Shown: positions 22,806 through 32,143, numbered from the stretch's first letter. The stretch is 64,000 nucleotides of DNA from RGIG2161 sp964525525 (GCA_964525525.1 CAZGHD010000001.1:26323-90322); one strand, 5' to 3'. Translations and numbers: made by a program. Notes: generated from the sequence alone by a model not told the origin.

Positions 22806-23880
22806 CTTTTTCTCCATTTATCTTTTCAAACAGTTTTTTGAAATTCTGTGCAAAGGGAGGACGGATAACGCCGTATTCGGTGACGAAAGCGGTTATCAGG
22901 TCAGCGTCGGTCACGTCAAACGCGGGGTTGTATACCTTGATGTTTTTCGGCGCCATTCGGGAGGAGTACCACATCTCGGTGACCTCGTCGCCGTCGCGCT
23001 GTTCGATGTTTATGTCATTACCGCTCTGTGTTGCCATATCTATGGTAGACGTCGGAGCGCAGACGTAAAAGGGCACTCCGTATCTTGCAGCGAGAGTCGC
23101 CACCATTGAGGTTCCTATTTTGTTTGCGGTGTCACCGTTTGCGGCAACTCTGTCGCATCCGACGAATATCGCGTTTATCGCGCCGGTACGCATCAGCGCG
23201 CCGGACATATTGTCGCAGAGCAGGGTCACGTCAAGACCGCTCTCTGACAGCTCAAACGCGGTAAGGCGCGCGCCCTGGAGAAGCGGGCGGGTCTCGTCGC
23301 AGTAGATTTTGAAGTTATATCCGCGCTCGTGACCGAGATACATCGGCGCGGTGGCGGTGCCGTATTTTACAGTGGCGAGTCTGCCCGCGTTGCAGTGGGT
23401 GAGCAGACCGTCTCCCTCTTTTACGAGGGTGAGTCCGTGCTCTCCTATACTTTTGCACACCTCTATATCCTCGCGATGGATAGCCTCTGCTTCTGCGAGC
23501 ATTATTTCTTTTATCTCGCTTACGCTTGACGGCGCGGCGCTTTTTAATTTCGCGAGCATACGGTCAAGCGCCCACCTAAGATTTACTGCGGTCGGGCGGG
23601 AGGAGGAGAGATAATCTGCGTCGCGCTCAAGCTCTTTTTGGAGCTCGTGTGCGCTTTCCGCGCTTGAGTACAGCGCGCACAGGTAAAGTCCTATCGCCGC
23701 TGACACTCCTATCGCGGGAGCGCCGCGTACGCGGAGCTTTTTGATTGCTTCCCATATTTCCTCTTTTGTTGTGAGCGAGAGAATTTTACACTCTCCGGGC
23801 AAAAGTGTCTGGTCTATTATGAGCATCGCCTTTTTGTCGGGCGATAGCGCGACTGTGTCGTATTTGTCAAACTCCGGCAT
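22795..23880 (-). CDS. mtnA: S-methyl-5-thioribose-1-phosphate isomerase MtnA
   Basis: 361 residues of the eIF2B-related isomerase family: RVRGAPAIGVSAAIGLYL near 50-67, LLTHCNAGRLATVKYGTAT near 160, DETRPLLQGARLTAFEL near 195 and VGCDRVAANGDTANKIGT near 240 (catalytic Cys and Asp). MtnA turns methylthioribose-1-phosphate into methylthioribulose-1-phosphate in methionine salvage, or a related 5-deoxypentose phosphate in dihydroxyacetone-phosphate shunts. No other salvage genes (mtnB, mtnD, mtnK) are visible. The gene is 6 bp from metH and overlaps tcdA. Confidence 0.92.
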   Translation of the reverse strand: MPEFDKYDTVALSPDKKAMLIIDQTLLPGECKILSLTTKEEIWEAIKKLRVRGAPAIGVSAAIGLYLCALYSSAESAHELQKELERDADYLSSSRPTAVNLRWALDRMLAKLKSAAPSSVSEIKEIMLAEAEAIHREDIEVCKSIGEHGLTLVKEGDGLLTHCNAGRLATVKYGTATAPMYLGHERGYNFKIYCDETRPLLQGARLTAFELSESGLDVTLLCDNMSGALMRTGAINAIFVGCDRVAANGDTANKIGTSMVATLAARYGVPFYVCAPTSTIDMATQSGNDINIEQRDGDEVTEMWYSSRMAPKNIKVYNPAFDVTDADLITAFVTEYGVIRPPFAQNFKKLFEKINGEKDER

Positions 23881-23886
23881 TATATT

Positions 23887-26268
23887 TTACCTCCCACAGC
23901 CGCAACAACAGCAATTACCGTCCGAAAAAACTCTTTTTGCAATATCTGCCGCACTTTTGGCATCTTTTGCATAGAAATCTGCACCTATTTTCTCGGAATA
24001 TTCCTGGGTGAGCACCGCGCCGCCGACCATTATCTTGCACTCGTGACCTGACGTGCGCACAGCTGCGATAGTTTCCTCCATCGAGGGGAGGGTGGTGGTC
24101 ATCAGTGCGCTCAGACCTATGAGCTTTACCTTGTTTTCCACAGCGCATTTTACAATGTCCTCGGCGGGCACGTCACGGCCGAGGTCTATTATCTCGTAGC
24201 CGTAGTTTGAAAGCACCATTTTAACGATGTTCTTTCCTATATCGTGAACGTCGCCTTTAACGGTAGCGAGGATTATTTTCTCTCCCGTCTGCGTGTCACT
24301 TTCCTTTTTGCTCTCGCGGATAACGTCAACCGCGGCGGATGCAGCGGCGGCACTGCGCATGAGCTGAGGCAGGAAAAACTCGCCCTTTTCAAACTTTTCA
24401 CCTACGCGGTCGAGCGCAGGGATTATCATTTCGTTTATTACTGCGTCTGCGTCAAGAGTTTTGAGTGCCTCTGCCGCAGATTCGCGGGACTGTACGTCGT
24501 TTCCTGCGATTATAGCGTCACCGAGATTTTCGGTCTTTTTCTCGGGTGCGGGGGCAGAGACCGCTTTTACTCCGCTTTGAGAGTTTACGTATTCGATACA
24601 TCCCTCGTCAAGTCCCGCTATCGCGCGGTATGAATATATCGCGTCGGTCATTCTGCGTGAACAAGGATTGATTATCGGCAGGGTAAGACCTTCGTGAAGT
24701 GCGAGAGTAAGAAAGGCTGACGAGATTACCTCTCTCTCGGGCAGACCGAAGGAAACGTTTGATACTCCGAGCGTTGTTTTTAATTTAAGATTGTCACGTA
24801 CCAGTCTGAGCGCACGCAGAGTTTCTCTCGGGCCGTCCGGCTCGGCGGATACTGCAAGAGTCAGGCAGTCTATAAACAGGTCGCACGCAGGTATTCCTGC
24901 TCTTGTTACTTCAAACTGAATTTTTTTCGCAATGATTGCACGGCTTAACCCGTCTTTGGGTATACCGTCCTCGTTAAGCGTAAGTCCGATTATCGCCGCG
25001 CCGTATTTTTTTGCAAGCGGAATGATAGCACCCAGATTTTCTTCCTCGCCGTCTACCGAGTTGATTATCGCGCGTCCGGGATATGCGCGCAAGCCGGCCT
25101 CTATTGCCGCGGGCGATTTTGAGTCTATCTGAAGCGGTACGTCGGTCGTTTTAACCAGAGTCTCGACTACTTTTTTCATCAGCTTGGCTTCGTCAACTCC
25201 GGGAACGCCCACGTTTACGTCAAGCACGTCTGCGCCTGCGGCAATCTGCTCGCGCGCGACGGATACGACGTGGTCCATGTCTTCTGCGGCGAGCGCGGCG
25301 GCAAGCTTCTTTTTGCCGGTGGGGTTAAGTCTTTCACCGACTACCAAAATCTTTTCCGCGTCAACTACGTTTTGTGCGCCTCCGAGCAGACAGGTGCGTA
25401 CGCTGTTGCGGGTCTTTAATTTAAGTCCGTCGTGAGCTTTGCAAAGCTCGGATATATATTCGGGAGTAGTGCCGCAGCAGCCGCCGAGATATTTTACGCC
25501 TATCTCGGTAAACTTTTTCATCTTTTCGGCAAACTGCGCGGGGGTGATGTCGTAGCTTCCGTCGTCAGCCGAGGGAAGTCCCGCGTTTGCTTTTACTATC
25601 AAGGGAAGATCGGATACCGACGCGATCTCTTCTATAAGCGGATATATCTGATCCGGGCCGAGAGAGCAGTTTATACCTATCGCGTCAGCGCCCATTGCGG
25701 ACATCAGAGATGCGAATGCGCGCGGCGAACAGCCGGTAAAGCTGCGCCCGTTTGCTTCAAAGGTCATGGTTACGAAAACGGGCAGGGAAGTGTTCTCCTT
25801 TACCGCGAGCAGAGCCGCTCTGACCTCGGCAAGGTCGCTCATAGTTTCAAGCACTACGAGATCAGCGCCTGCCTCGGCACCTGCTGTGACGCGGCGGCGG
25901 TATATTTCGTACGCCGTGTCAAAATCAAGGTCGCCTGCAGGAACCATAAGTCTGCCGGTGGGACCGAGATCAAGCGCGACCGCCGCACGTCCGTCTGCCG
26001 CTTTGCGTGCGACCGAAACGGATGCCGATATTACCTCTTCAAGCGAGTAACCGCTGCCGCTCAATTTATCGTCGGTAACTCCGAAGGTGTTCGTATATAT
26101 GACGTTACTTCCCGCGTTTACGTATTTTTCGTGTACGGAAAATACTGCGTCGGGATTGGTTATCGAGAGAATATCGGGTATGCCCGAAAAATCCGGAACT
26201 GCGGCGCGGAGCATGGTTCCCATTGCGCCGTCAAGAAAAACGTAACCGGGTTTGTACAAAAAATCCAT
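23887..26268 (-). CDS. metH: Cobalamin-dependent methionine synthase without reactivation domain
   Basis: 793 residues in MetH order. The homocysteine-binding TIM barrel (1-290) has GINCSLG and GGCCGTTPEY, giving the zinc cysteines. A pterin-binding domain (about 310-570) starts ILVVGERLNPTGKK. The cobalamin cap (about 590-660) and B12 domain (about 665-780) follow, with KGDVHDIGKNIVKMVL supplying the DxHxxG histidine. The C-terminal AdoMet-binding reactivation domain of E. coli MetH is absent, so reactivation must come from a separate protein. The chain ends in a Cys-rich tail, CCCCGCGR, of unknown use. It is the first gene of metH-mtnA-tcdA. No riboswitch is seen in the short upstream gap. 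Confidence 0.93.
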   Translation of the reverse strand: MDFLYKPGYVFLDGAMGTMLRAAVPDFSGIPDILSITNPDAVFSVHEKYVNAGSNVIYTNTFGVTDDKLSGSGYSLEEVISASVSVARKAADGRAAVALDLGPTGRLMVPAGDLDFDTAYEIYRRRVTAGAEAGADLVVLETMSDLAEVRAALLAVKENTSLPVFVTMTFEANGRSFTGCSPRAFASLMSAMGADAIGINCSLGPDQIYPLIEEIASVSDLPLIVKANAGLPSADDGSYDITPAQFAEKMKKFTEIGVKYLGGCCGTTPEYISELCKAHDGLKLKTRNSVRTCLLGGAQNVVDAEKILVVGERLNPTGKKKLAAALAAEDMDHVVSVAREQIAAGADVLDVNVGVPGVDEAKLMKKVVETLVKTTDVPLQIDSKSPAAIEAGLRAYPGRAIINSVDGEEENLGAIIPLAKKYGAAIIGLTLNEDGIPKDGLSRAIIAKKIQFEVTRAGIPACDLFIDCLTLAVSAEPDGPRETLRALRLVRDNLKLKTTLGVSNVSFGLPEREVISSAFLTLALHEGLTLPIINPCSRRMTDAIYSYRAIAGLDEGCIEYVNSQSGVKAVSAPAPEKKTENLGDAIIAGNDVQSRESAAEALKTLDADAVINEMIIPALDRVGEKFEKGEFFLPQLMRSAAAASAAVDVIRESKKESDTQTGEKIILATVKGDVHDIGKNIVKMVLSNYGYEIIDLGRDVPAEDIVKCAVENKVKLIGLSALMTTTLPSMEETIAAVRTSGHECKIMVGGAVLTQEYSEKIGADFYAKDAKSAADIAKRVFSDGNCCCCGCGR

Positions 26269-26320
26269 TTTAATACCATTCCTATATTTTCATAAATTCT
26301 GTTGAGTCTTAAAAAGAACA

Positions 26321-26353
26321 GACGCCTGTGCCGCTTCTCGCTGCACAGGCGTC
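26321..26353 (-). terminator. Terminator of the rimP-infB operon
   Basis: GACGCCTGTGC (26321-26331) pairs perfectly with 26343-26353, and a T-run follows on the minus strand. Confidence 0.9.
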
Positions 26354-26360
26354 ACTTGTT

Positions 26361-29135
26361 TTACCGTTCTACTTCTTCCATTATAAATGCTTCGAGAATG
26401 TCGCCCTCTTTTATATCGTTGAAACGCTCAAGACCGACACCGCATTCAAAGCCCTGAAGAACTTCTTTTGCGTCATCCTTGAAACGCTTGAGAGATGAGA
26501 TCTTATCTTCAAAAATAACGATGCTGTCACGGGTTACGCGGATCTGCGCGTTACGGGCAACCTTACCGTCGGTAATGTAGCATCCCGCGATAGTTCCGAC
26601 GTTGGGAACGTGGATAGTCTGTCTGACGTCAGCATGACCGAGGATAACCTCTTTGAACTGAGGAGCAAGCAGACCTTTCATCGCTGCGGAGATCTCTTCA
26701 ATGCACTCGTAGATTATTCTGTAGGTTCGAATGTCTACGTTCTGAAGCGCGGCTCTGTCAAGCGCGTTCTTGTCAGGACGTACGTTAAAGCCTACGATGA
26801 TAGCGTTAGACGCGTCTGCGAGCATAACGTCACCCTCGTTGATACCGCCTGCGGCAGAGTGAATGACGTTGACCTTGACTTCCTCGTTTGAGAGCTTGAG
26901 CAGGGAAGCTTTGACCGCCTCGGCGGAGCCACCCACGTCTGCTTTAACGATGATGTTAAGGTTCTTAACACCGTCGGAAATCTGTGCGAACAGATCGTCA
27001 AGGTTAGCTTTTGCGTTAGCCTTGAACTCGTCTTCCTTCGCTTTGTCGCGGCGCTGCTCTGCAAGCTCGCGCGCCATGCGCTCGTCTTCTACTGCGTTGA
27101 GCTCGTCGCCGGCCGAGGGAACCTCGGAAAGACCGACTATCTCGACGGGAACGGACGGGCCTGCTTCAGCGAGCTTTCTGCCCTTGTCGTCAAGCATTGC
27201 GCGTACACGGCCGACAGAAGTACCTGCGATAACGATATCGCCGGTGTGAAGAGTACCGTTCTGGACGAGAATGGAGGCAACGGGACCGCGGCCTTTATCC
27301 AGCTTTGCTTCTATAACAATACCTTTTGCGTGACGGCTCGGGTTTGCTTTAAGTTCCTTCATTTCTGCAACGAGAAGCACGTTCTCGAGAAGATCGTCAA
27401 TACCCATACGAGTGACGGCTGATACGGGTACGCAGATAACGTCTCCGCCCCATTCCTCGGGAACGAGGTCGTACTTGGTCAGACTCTGTTTTACGTTATC
27501 GGGATTTGCGGTGGGTTTATCCATCTTGTTGATGGCAACGATTATATCAACACCCGCTGCTTTTGCGTGGTTGATAGCTTCTATCGTTTGGGGCATGATA
27601 CCGTCGTCGGCTGCGACTACGAGGATGGCAATATCGGTAGCCATCGCACCTCTCGCACGCATAGCGGTAAACGCCTCGTGACCGGGGGTATCAAGGAAGG
27701 TTATATCCTTATCGTTGATGTTAACTCTGTAAGCACCGATGTGCTGGGTAATACCGCCTGCCTCACCCGTGGTAACGTTGGTGTGACGGATAGCGTCAAG
27801 CAGAGAGGTCTTACCGTGGTCAACGTGACCCATAACTACGACGACGGGAGAACGCTCAACGAGATCTTCTTCTGCGTCGGTCTCGTCCTCAAACAGCTTT
27901 TCTTCGATAGTTACAACTACCTCGCGGGTGACCTTAACGTTCATCTCGTCCGCGATAAGGAAGGCAGTGTCGTAGTCGATTATCTGGTTAACGGTTGCCA
28001 TAACGCCCATGAGCATGAGCTTCTTTATGAGCTCGGCTACGGTTATCTTGAGTCTGGACGCAAGCTCACCGACAGAAATTTCATCCGGCACGGTGATGTG
28101 GAGCTGAGCCTTTCTCGCTTTTTCAAGCTCGAGCTTCTTCATGCGCTCGATAGCGAGCTTCTCTTTATCCTGTCCGTTTGACTTTTTATAACCGTTGTCG
28201 TTATTGTTCTTTTTCTTGAGTTTCTGCTTGTTCGGACGTGCGTCGTGCTCTCCGCCCATATCCTGAGCGAGATTCTCAAAACGCTCGTCGTACTTGGACA
28301 GATCGACGTCGCCTGAACGTGTGTCAATAACTCGTTTGCCGCCGGTTCTGGTAGCCGCGCCGCGTTCTACGAGTATCTTGGGCTTGGGAGCGACAGTATT
28401 CTGAGGACGGTTTTCAGCGCGCTGGGGCTTGGGACCGTTCTGTCTTGCCTGATCGTTCTGACGGTTCTGACCGTCGCGGTCGGAACGCTGGAAGTCCTGG
28501 CCTCTGTTCTGACCCTGCTGGGGAGCGGGACGCTGACCGTTTTGAGCGGGGCGGTCGGAGCGCTGTCCCTGACCGTCGCGGTTCTGCTGACCCGGGCGGG
28601 GCTGATTGTTGTTGGGACGGAACTGCACGGGACCGTTCTGCGCGGGACGGGCAGACTGCTCCCTCGGCTGTTCCTTCTGCTGAGGTTTTTGTTCCGGCTT
28701 TGCTTCCTGCTTCGGCTCCGGCTTTTTCTCGGACTCTTTCTTCTGCGGAGCTGGCTCGGATTTAGCTGCGGGTGCAGGCTTCTTTTCCGGTTCTGCCGCA
28801 GGTGCGGGCTCGGCAGCCTTCGGTTCCGGATTTTTTTTCTCCTTGGGAGTGTTTTCCTTGGCTTCGGGAGCGGGCTTTTCCTTCGCTTCCTTCGGCTCTT
28901 TTTTAGCTTTCTGATCTTCGATAGCTATCTTACCGGACAGATAATCGTCTATATTCTTTATCTGTTTTTTCTCGGTAAGCTTCATCATGAGAAATTCAAA
29001 CTCATCCGGCTCAAGCACAGCCATGTGAGTTTTGTCGCCGCCTTTATCCGCAAAAACTTCCAGAATGTCTTTGCTTTTGATGTTAAGGTCTTTGGCGATC
29101 TGATTAATGCGATAGTTTGTGGGGGTAGATGCCAT
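26361..29135 (-). CDS. infB: Translation initiation factor IF-2
   Basis: 924 residues. An N-terminal IF2-N helix domain (YRINQIAKDLNIKSKDIL) is followed by a long Pro/Gln/Lys/Arg-rich low-complexity linker (about 70-290). The second IF2-N domain precedes the GTPase domain with VVVMGHVDHGKTSLLDAI, DTPGHEAFTAMRARGA and AINKMDKP. Domains II-IV follow, ending in the fMet-tRNA-binding C-terminal barrel (VILGHADVRQTIHVPNVGTIAGCYI). IF-2 brings initiator tRNA to the 30S subunit. It is the last gene of rimP-nusA-ylxR-ylxQ-infB. The high Q/N/R content of the linker is the main individual feature. Confidence 0.97.
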   Translation of the reverse strand: MASTPTNYRINQIAKDLNIKSKDILEVFADKGGDKTHMAVLEPDEFEFLMMKLTEKKQIKNIDDYLSGKIAIEDQKAKKEPKEAKEKPAPEAKENTPKEKKNPEPKAAEPAPAAEPEKKPAPAAKSEPAPQKKESEKKPEPKQEAKPEQKPQQKEQPREQSARPAQNGPVQFRPNNNQPRPGQQNRDGQGQRSDRPAQNGQRPAPQQGQNRGQDFQRSDRDGQNRQNDQARQNGPKPQRAENRPQNTVAPKPKILVERGAATRTGGKRVIDTRSGDVDLSKYDERFENLAQDMGGEHDARPNKQKLKKKNNNDNGYKKSNGQDKEKLAIERMKKLELEKARKAQLHITVPDEISVGELASRLKITVAELIKKLMLMGVMATVNQIIDYDTAFLIADEMNVKVTREVVVTIEEKLFEDETDAEEDLVERSPVVVVMGHVDHGKTSLLDAIRHTNVTTGEAGGITQHIGAYRVNINDKDITFLDTPGHEAFTAMRARGAMATDIAILVVAADDGIMPQTIEAINHAKAAGVDIIVAINKMDKPTANPDNVKQSLTKYDLVPEEWGGDVICVPVSAVTRMGIDDLLENVLLVAEMKELKANPSRHAKGIVIEAKLDKGRGPVASILVQNGTLHTGDIVIAGTSVGRVRAMLDDKGRKLAEAGPSVPVEIVGLSEVPSAGDELNAVEDERMARELAEQRRDKAKEDEFKANAKANLDDLFAQISDGVKNLNIIVKADVGGSAEAVKASLLKLSNEEVKVNVIHSAAGGINEGDVMLADASNAIIVGFNVRPDKNALDRAALQNVDIRTYRIIYECIEEISAAMKGLLAPQFKEVILGHADVRQTIHVPNVGTIAGCYITDGKVARNAQIRVTRDSIVIFEDKISSLKRFKDDAKEVLQGFECGVGLERFNDIKEGDILEAFIMEEVER

Positions 29136-29216
29136 ACTTTTTTGTACCTTGTCCTCCGCCCCGTCACAGGCAGGGGGACTTCCTTTCTTGCAGAGAATGG
29201 GAACTTTTATAAAAAA

Positions 29217-29561
29217 TTAATTGTCTTTTAGTTTGTTTTGCTCCGCGTCGGCACCGGTTATCAGACGCTCGATAGCGGATGCGAAGTTGGGGTCGTTTAC
29301 GGCGACAGCCGCAACCGCTCCCGATTTTCCTATTGCGTGACCGAGCTCGCTTGAACTGCAGTCAAGGCGGAGATATTTACATTCGTAAAAAGCACAACGG
29401 TCGCGCATACGCTTTTCCGTGTTTTCGGACGCGTCACTTGCACTCAGTGCAAGGTATGCACCGCGCGCAACCGCGTCACAGGCAAGAGATGATCCGATTG
29501 AGAGCTGTCTCGCTCTTGCCGCGAGTCCGAGCATTCCGAGTAAGCGGTCTGTCTTCATCAT
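29217..29561 (-). CDS. YlxQ-type L7Ae/L30e family RNA-binding protein
   Basis: 114 residues (113 if the second Met is the start). It has the L7Ae fold pattern LLGMLGLAARARQLSIGSSLACDAVARGAYLALSASDASENTEKRMRDRC..., with the glycine-rich kink-turn-binding face and a final NDPNFASAIERL. YlxQ proteins bind K-turn RNA; their role is not settled. Its start overlaps the end of ylxR by 4 bp, in the conserved position just before infB. Confidence 0.9.
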   Translation of the reverse strand: MMKTDRLLGMLGLAARARQLSIGSSLACDAVARGAYLALSASDASENTEKRMRDRCAFYECKYLRLDCSSSELGHAIGKSGAVAAVAVNDPNFASAIERLITGADAEQNKLKDN

Positions 29562-29845
29562 TCACTCTCCGTGGCTTTAAGCTCTGCTTCAAGTGCGTCG
29601 AGTACCTCGTCGGGAATCTCACACTCAAGACTGCGGGCGATTCGGTTTGCTTTTCTTGCCTTTTGAAGGCATTTTGAGCTTTTACATATATATGCGCCGC
29701 GACCCGGCTTTTTGCCGACGAAGTCGAGAGATACGCCGCCGTCCGGGGCGCGGACTATGCGGATAAGCTCGGACTTGGGCTTGCTTTCGTTACATCCGAG
29801 ACATTTTCTCTCGGGTATCTTTCTTTTCTTTTGCTGTTCTGCCAT
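29558..29845 (-). CDS. rnpM: YlxR / RNase P modulator RnpM (DUF448)
   Basis: 95 residues with the family hallmarks RKCLGCNESKPKSELIRIVRAPDG, GKKPGRGAYICKSSKCLQKARK and a basic surface. YlxR binds RNA, and in Bacillus the protein, renamed RnpM, modulates RNase P. It follows nusA by one base and overlaps ylxQ by 4 bp, the standard order in Firmicutes. Confidence 0.93.
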   Translation of the reverse strand: MAEQQKKRKIPERKCLGCNESKPKSELIRIVRAPDGGVSLDFVGKKPGRGAYICKSSKCLQKARKANRIARSLECEIPDEVLDALEAELKATESE

Positions 29846-29846
29846 A

Positions 29847-30872
29847 TCAGTTGGTCTTTATGTCTATTTTAAAACCGGTAAGTCTTGCCGCAAGACGCGC
29901 GTTCTGACCCTCGCGTCCGATAGCGAGAGAAAGCTGGTCGGGATTTACGTAAACCTTGCAGGAGCGCTCGCCGTCAAGCTCTACCGAGTTGACGGTCGCG
30001 GGGGAAAGTGCGGAGCGGACGTATTCCTCAGGCTGTTCGCTGTAAACGACGATGTCTATCTTTTCGCCGCAAAGCTCTTCAACTATACCGGAAATTCTCA
30101 TTCCGCGGTTACCGATACAAGAACCGACTGCGTCAACGTTCTCGTCGCGGGAATATACTGCGAGCTTGCTGCGGGAGCCAGCCTCACGGGAGATACCCTT
30201 GATGATTACAACTCCGTCCTGTATCTCGGGAACTTCAAGCTCGAACAGGCGCTTTACAAGACCGGGATGGGTTCTTGAAAGGGTAACGATAGGACCGCGG
30301 GACTCGTGGCGTACTTCGGTAACGAAAACCTTAATACGGTCGCCTACTTTGAGTACCTCGCCGGGAATCTGCTCGGAGTGGAGAAGCACTGCTTCGCTCG
30401 TGCCGGTGTCAACTACTACGTTGCCGTTTGACTCGTCTGTCTTGGTAACGGTAGCGGTGATTATCTCCTCACGCTTGTTCTCGTATTCGTTTATTATCAT
30501 AGTACGTTCCGCCTCGCGGATACCCTGAATGATAACCTGCTTTGCTGCCTGTGCGCCGAGACGGCGGAAGTTTTTGGGCTTTATCTCTATCTCAGCAACG
30601 CCGCCGAGCGCGTATCTGGAGCTGAGCTTTTTAGCGTCCTCAAGAGAAATTTCGGTTATCTCGTCTTCTACTACTTCGACTATGTTCTTTTCCTGATAAA
30701 CCTTGATGGCTCTCTTTTTCTGATCTATTACTACTTTTACGTTGCTGTTACCGCCCATATCGCGCTTGTAAGCGCTGACGAGCGCAGCCTCGACACGCTC
30801 AAGCATATAATCCTTCGGTATTCCTTTTTCCTTTTCGAGGGTTTCAAGTGCGTTGAAAAATTCGGAACTCAT
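29847..30872 (-). CDS. nusA: Transcription termination/antitermination factor NusA
   Basis: 341 residues with the N-terminal polymerase-binding domain (1-125), an S1 domain (ITATVTKTDESNGNVVVDTG...) and two KH domains (SRDENVDAVGSCIGNRGMRISGIVEEL and NPDQLSLAIGREGQNARLAARLTGFKIDI). It lacks the acidic C-terminal repeats of enterobacterial NusA, as is normal for Firmicutes. It sits between rimP (41-bp gap) and rnpM (1-bp gap). Confidence 0.96.
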   Translation of the reverse strand: MSSEFFNALETLEKEKGIPKDYMLERVEAALVSAYKRDMGGNSNVKVVIDQKKRAIKVYQEKNIVEVVEDEITEISLEDAKKLSSRYALGGVAEIEIKPKNFRRLGAQAAKQVIIQGIREAERTMIINEYENKREEIITATVTKTDESNGNVVVDTGTSEAVLLHSEQIPGEVLKVGDRIKVFVTEVRHESRGPIVTLSRTHPGLVKRLFELEVPEIQDGVVIIKGISREAGSRSKLAVYSRDENVDAVGSCIGNRGMRISGIVEELCGEKIDIVVYSEQPEEYVRSALSPATVNSVELDGERSCKVYVNPDQLSLAIGREGQNARLAARLTGFKIDIKTN

Positions 30873-30913
30873 TTTTTTCGGTAGTCCTCCTCAAGTTATT
30901 TGTTCGTTATATA

Positions 30914-31387
30914 TCATTCAAAATCGTAAACAGTTTGGATTTTTGCAACGGCGGAGCGGGGAAGCTTGATCTCCTCGCCGCCCTCCTGCGTCAGTGTATA
31001 GCTTTCGCCGTCGTACGCCGCGAGCGTGCCGACAAACGATTTGGCGCCGTTTATCGGAGCGTAAAGTCGCGCCTCAACCGTCATGCCGAGGCAAGCCTCA
31101 AGATGGGCATCTGTACGGAGCTCTCTCTCAAGTCCGGGAGAGGATATTTCAAGGTAATACGCATCCTCGATAGGGTCTGCCTCGTCTATGATGACCTCTA
31201 CCGCGCGGTGAACCTTTTCGCAGTCGTCTATGTCAATACCGTCCGGTGAGTCGATGGTTATACGCAAAAACCAATCCGCACCCTCGCGCAGATACTCAAC
31301 GTCCCACAGCGAGTAGCCGAGCTCCTCGATCTTCGGGGAGACCATGGCAGAAACGCGGGAGGCGATATTTTTCGTTTCCTTTTTCAT
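30914..31387 (-). CDS. rimP: Ribosome maturation factor RimP
   Basis: 157 residues with the RimP pattern EELGYSLWDVEYLREGADWFLRITIDSPDGIDIDDCEKVHRAVEVIIDEADPI, then YYLEISSPGLERELR and a C-terminal Sm-like domain. It helps late 30S subunit assembly. It is the first gene of the nusA-infB operon. In the leader, a small hairpin (ACGG/CCGT) sits between AAAGGA and the ATG, which would shorten an otherwise long spacing. Confidence 0.95.
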   Translation of the reverse strand: MKKETKNIASRVSAMVSPKIEELGYSLWDVEYLREGADWFLRITIDSPDGIDIDDCEKVHRAVEVIIDEADPIEDAYYLEISSPGLERELRTDAHLEACLGMTVEARLYAPINGAKSFVGTLAAYDGESYTLTQEGGEEIKLPRSAVAKIQTVYDFE

Positions 31388-31421
31388 ACGGATAGAACCG
31401 TCCTTTCGGTTACATAAAACA

Positions 31422-31443
31422 GAGAGTGGGGTGACCCACTCTC
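31422..31443 (-). promoter_or_regulatory. Hairpin in the rimP-operon leader (possible attenuator)
   Basis: GAGAGTGGG and CCCACTCTC form a perfect 9-bp stem with a 4-base loop. On the minus strand TGTTTTAT follows, a weak U-tract. It lies between the promoter (31469-31497) and rimP, so it may pause or terminate transcription. No competing antiterminator is obvious. Confidence 0.5.
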
Positions 31444-31468
31444 CTTTGTACTATCATTTTCCACTAAT

Positions 31469-31497
31469 AGTATATCACATACCGATGCAAAAATCAA
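31469..31497 (-). promoter_or_regulatory. Promoter of the rimP-nusA-infB operon
   Basis: Minus strand: TTGATT (complement of 31492-31497), 17-bp spacer, TATACT (complement of 31469-31474). Confidence 0.75.
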
Positions 31498-31547
31498 TCC
31501 TTTTATTTAATATTTTTGCTGTTTTTTCACTTTTTTATCAAAAAATA

Positions 31548-31575
31548 TTGACATCAGGACGTTCTATGCTATAAT
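31548..31575 (+). promoter_or_regulatory. Promoter of the lipoprotein gene
   Basis: TTGACA at 31548-31553, 16-bp spacer, TATAAT at 31570-31575: both hexamers are consensus. Confidence 0.8.
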
Positions 31576-31612
31576 AAAAATGTAATTAAGTATAAAAACG
31601 GAGGTGTTCTGC

Positions 31613-32143
31613 TTGAAAATGAAGCGACTTTGCGTGCTATTCGTTATCTCTCTGCTTTTTCTTTGTTCCTGCGGTGAAAAGGTGGGAGGTCCGTATTTTC
31701 CCGCAGTGCCGGATAAGATAGTTATCGGTATCAGCGGGGTGGAGAGTACGCTTGTACCGGGGGATGAAGCGTTTGACGAGATAGTGTCACGCTTACGCAA
31801 GCTCGTGGAAAATTCAAGCGGAGGCGATACCGTGCGGCTTGGTGCGATTGATCCCGAGACCGGAAAGCATATGTCGTACGAGATGCGTAAAAGCGAGATA
31901 TTCGTTGAGCTTATATATAACGAACCCGGTGAACAGACGTTCGTTGTAACCGAGGGATACGGAAAAACCTCTAACAAGGCCTCTACAGTTTCCCGTGTGT
32001 TTATACCTTTCAGTGGTGATTATAAAGACCTTATCTTCATCGGGCATGATGCAGAGTATAAAGAGTGGTTCACCTTCGGCACGTTTGACGGCGGAGAGTC
32101 ATTTGCGTCGTACGTAGCGGGACTTTTGGCGCCTGTTGATTAA
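31613..32143 (+). CDS. Predicted lipoprotein, unknown function
   Basis: 176 residues from a TTG at 31613, eight bases after GGAGG; a GTG at 31604 would overlap that ribosome site. The signal peptide KRLCVLFVISLLFLCSC ends in a lipobox-like LFLCSC, so the mature protein should be lipid-anchored outside the membrane. The rest (VPDKIVIGISGVESTLVPGDEAFDEIVSRLRKLV..., FVVTEGYGK, FGTFDGGESFASYVAGLL) is a small soluble domain not matched to a known family. It is monocistronic, with a consensus promoter and a terminator. Confidence 0.75.
   Translation: MKMKRLCVLFVISLLFLCSCGEKVGGPYFPAVPDKIVIGISGVESTLVPGDEAFDEIVSRLRKLVENSSGGDTVRLGAIDPETGKHMSYEMRKSEIFVELIYNEPGEQTFVVTEGYGKTSNKASTVSRVFIPFSGDYKDLIFIGHDAEYKEWFTFGTFDGGESFASYVAGLLAPVD

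Noticed and set aside
25432..26295. 287-codon plus-strand frame inside metH
   Set aside because: Antisense shadow of a clear MetH reading; low-complexity Cys/Arg/Tyr-rich translation without family features.
26269..26360. SAM or cobalamin riboswitch upstream of metH
   Set aside because: The gap is only 92 bp and mostly filled by the infB terminator; no riboswitch core was seen.
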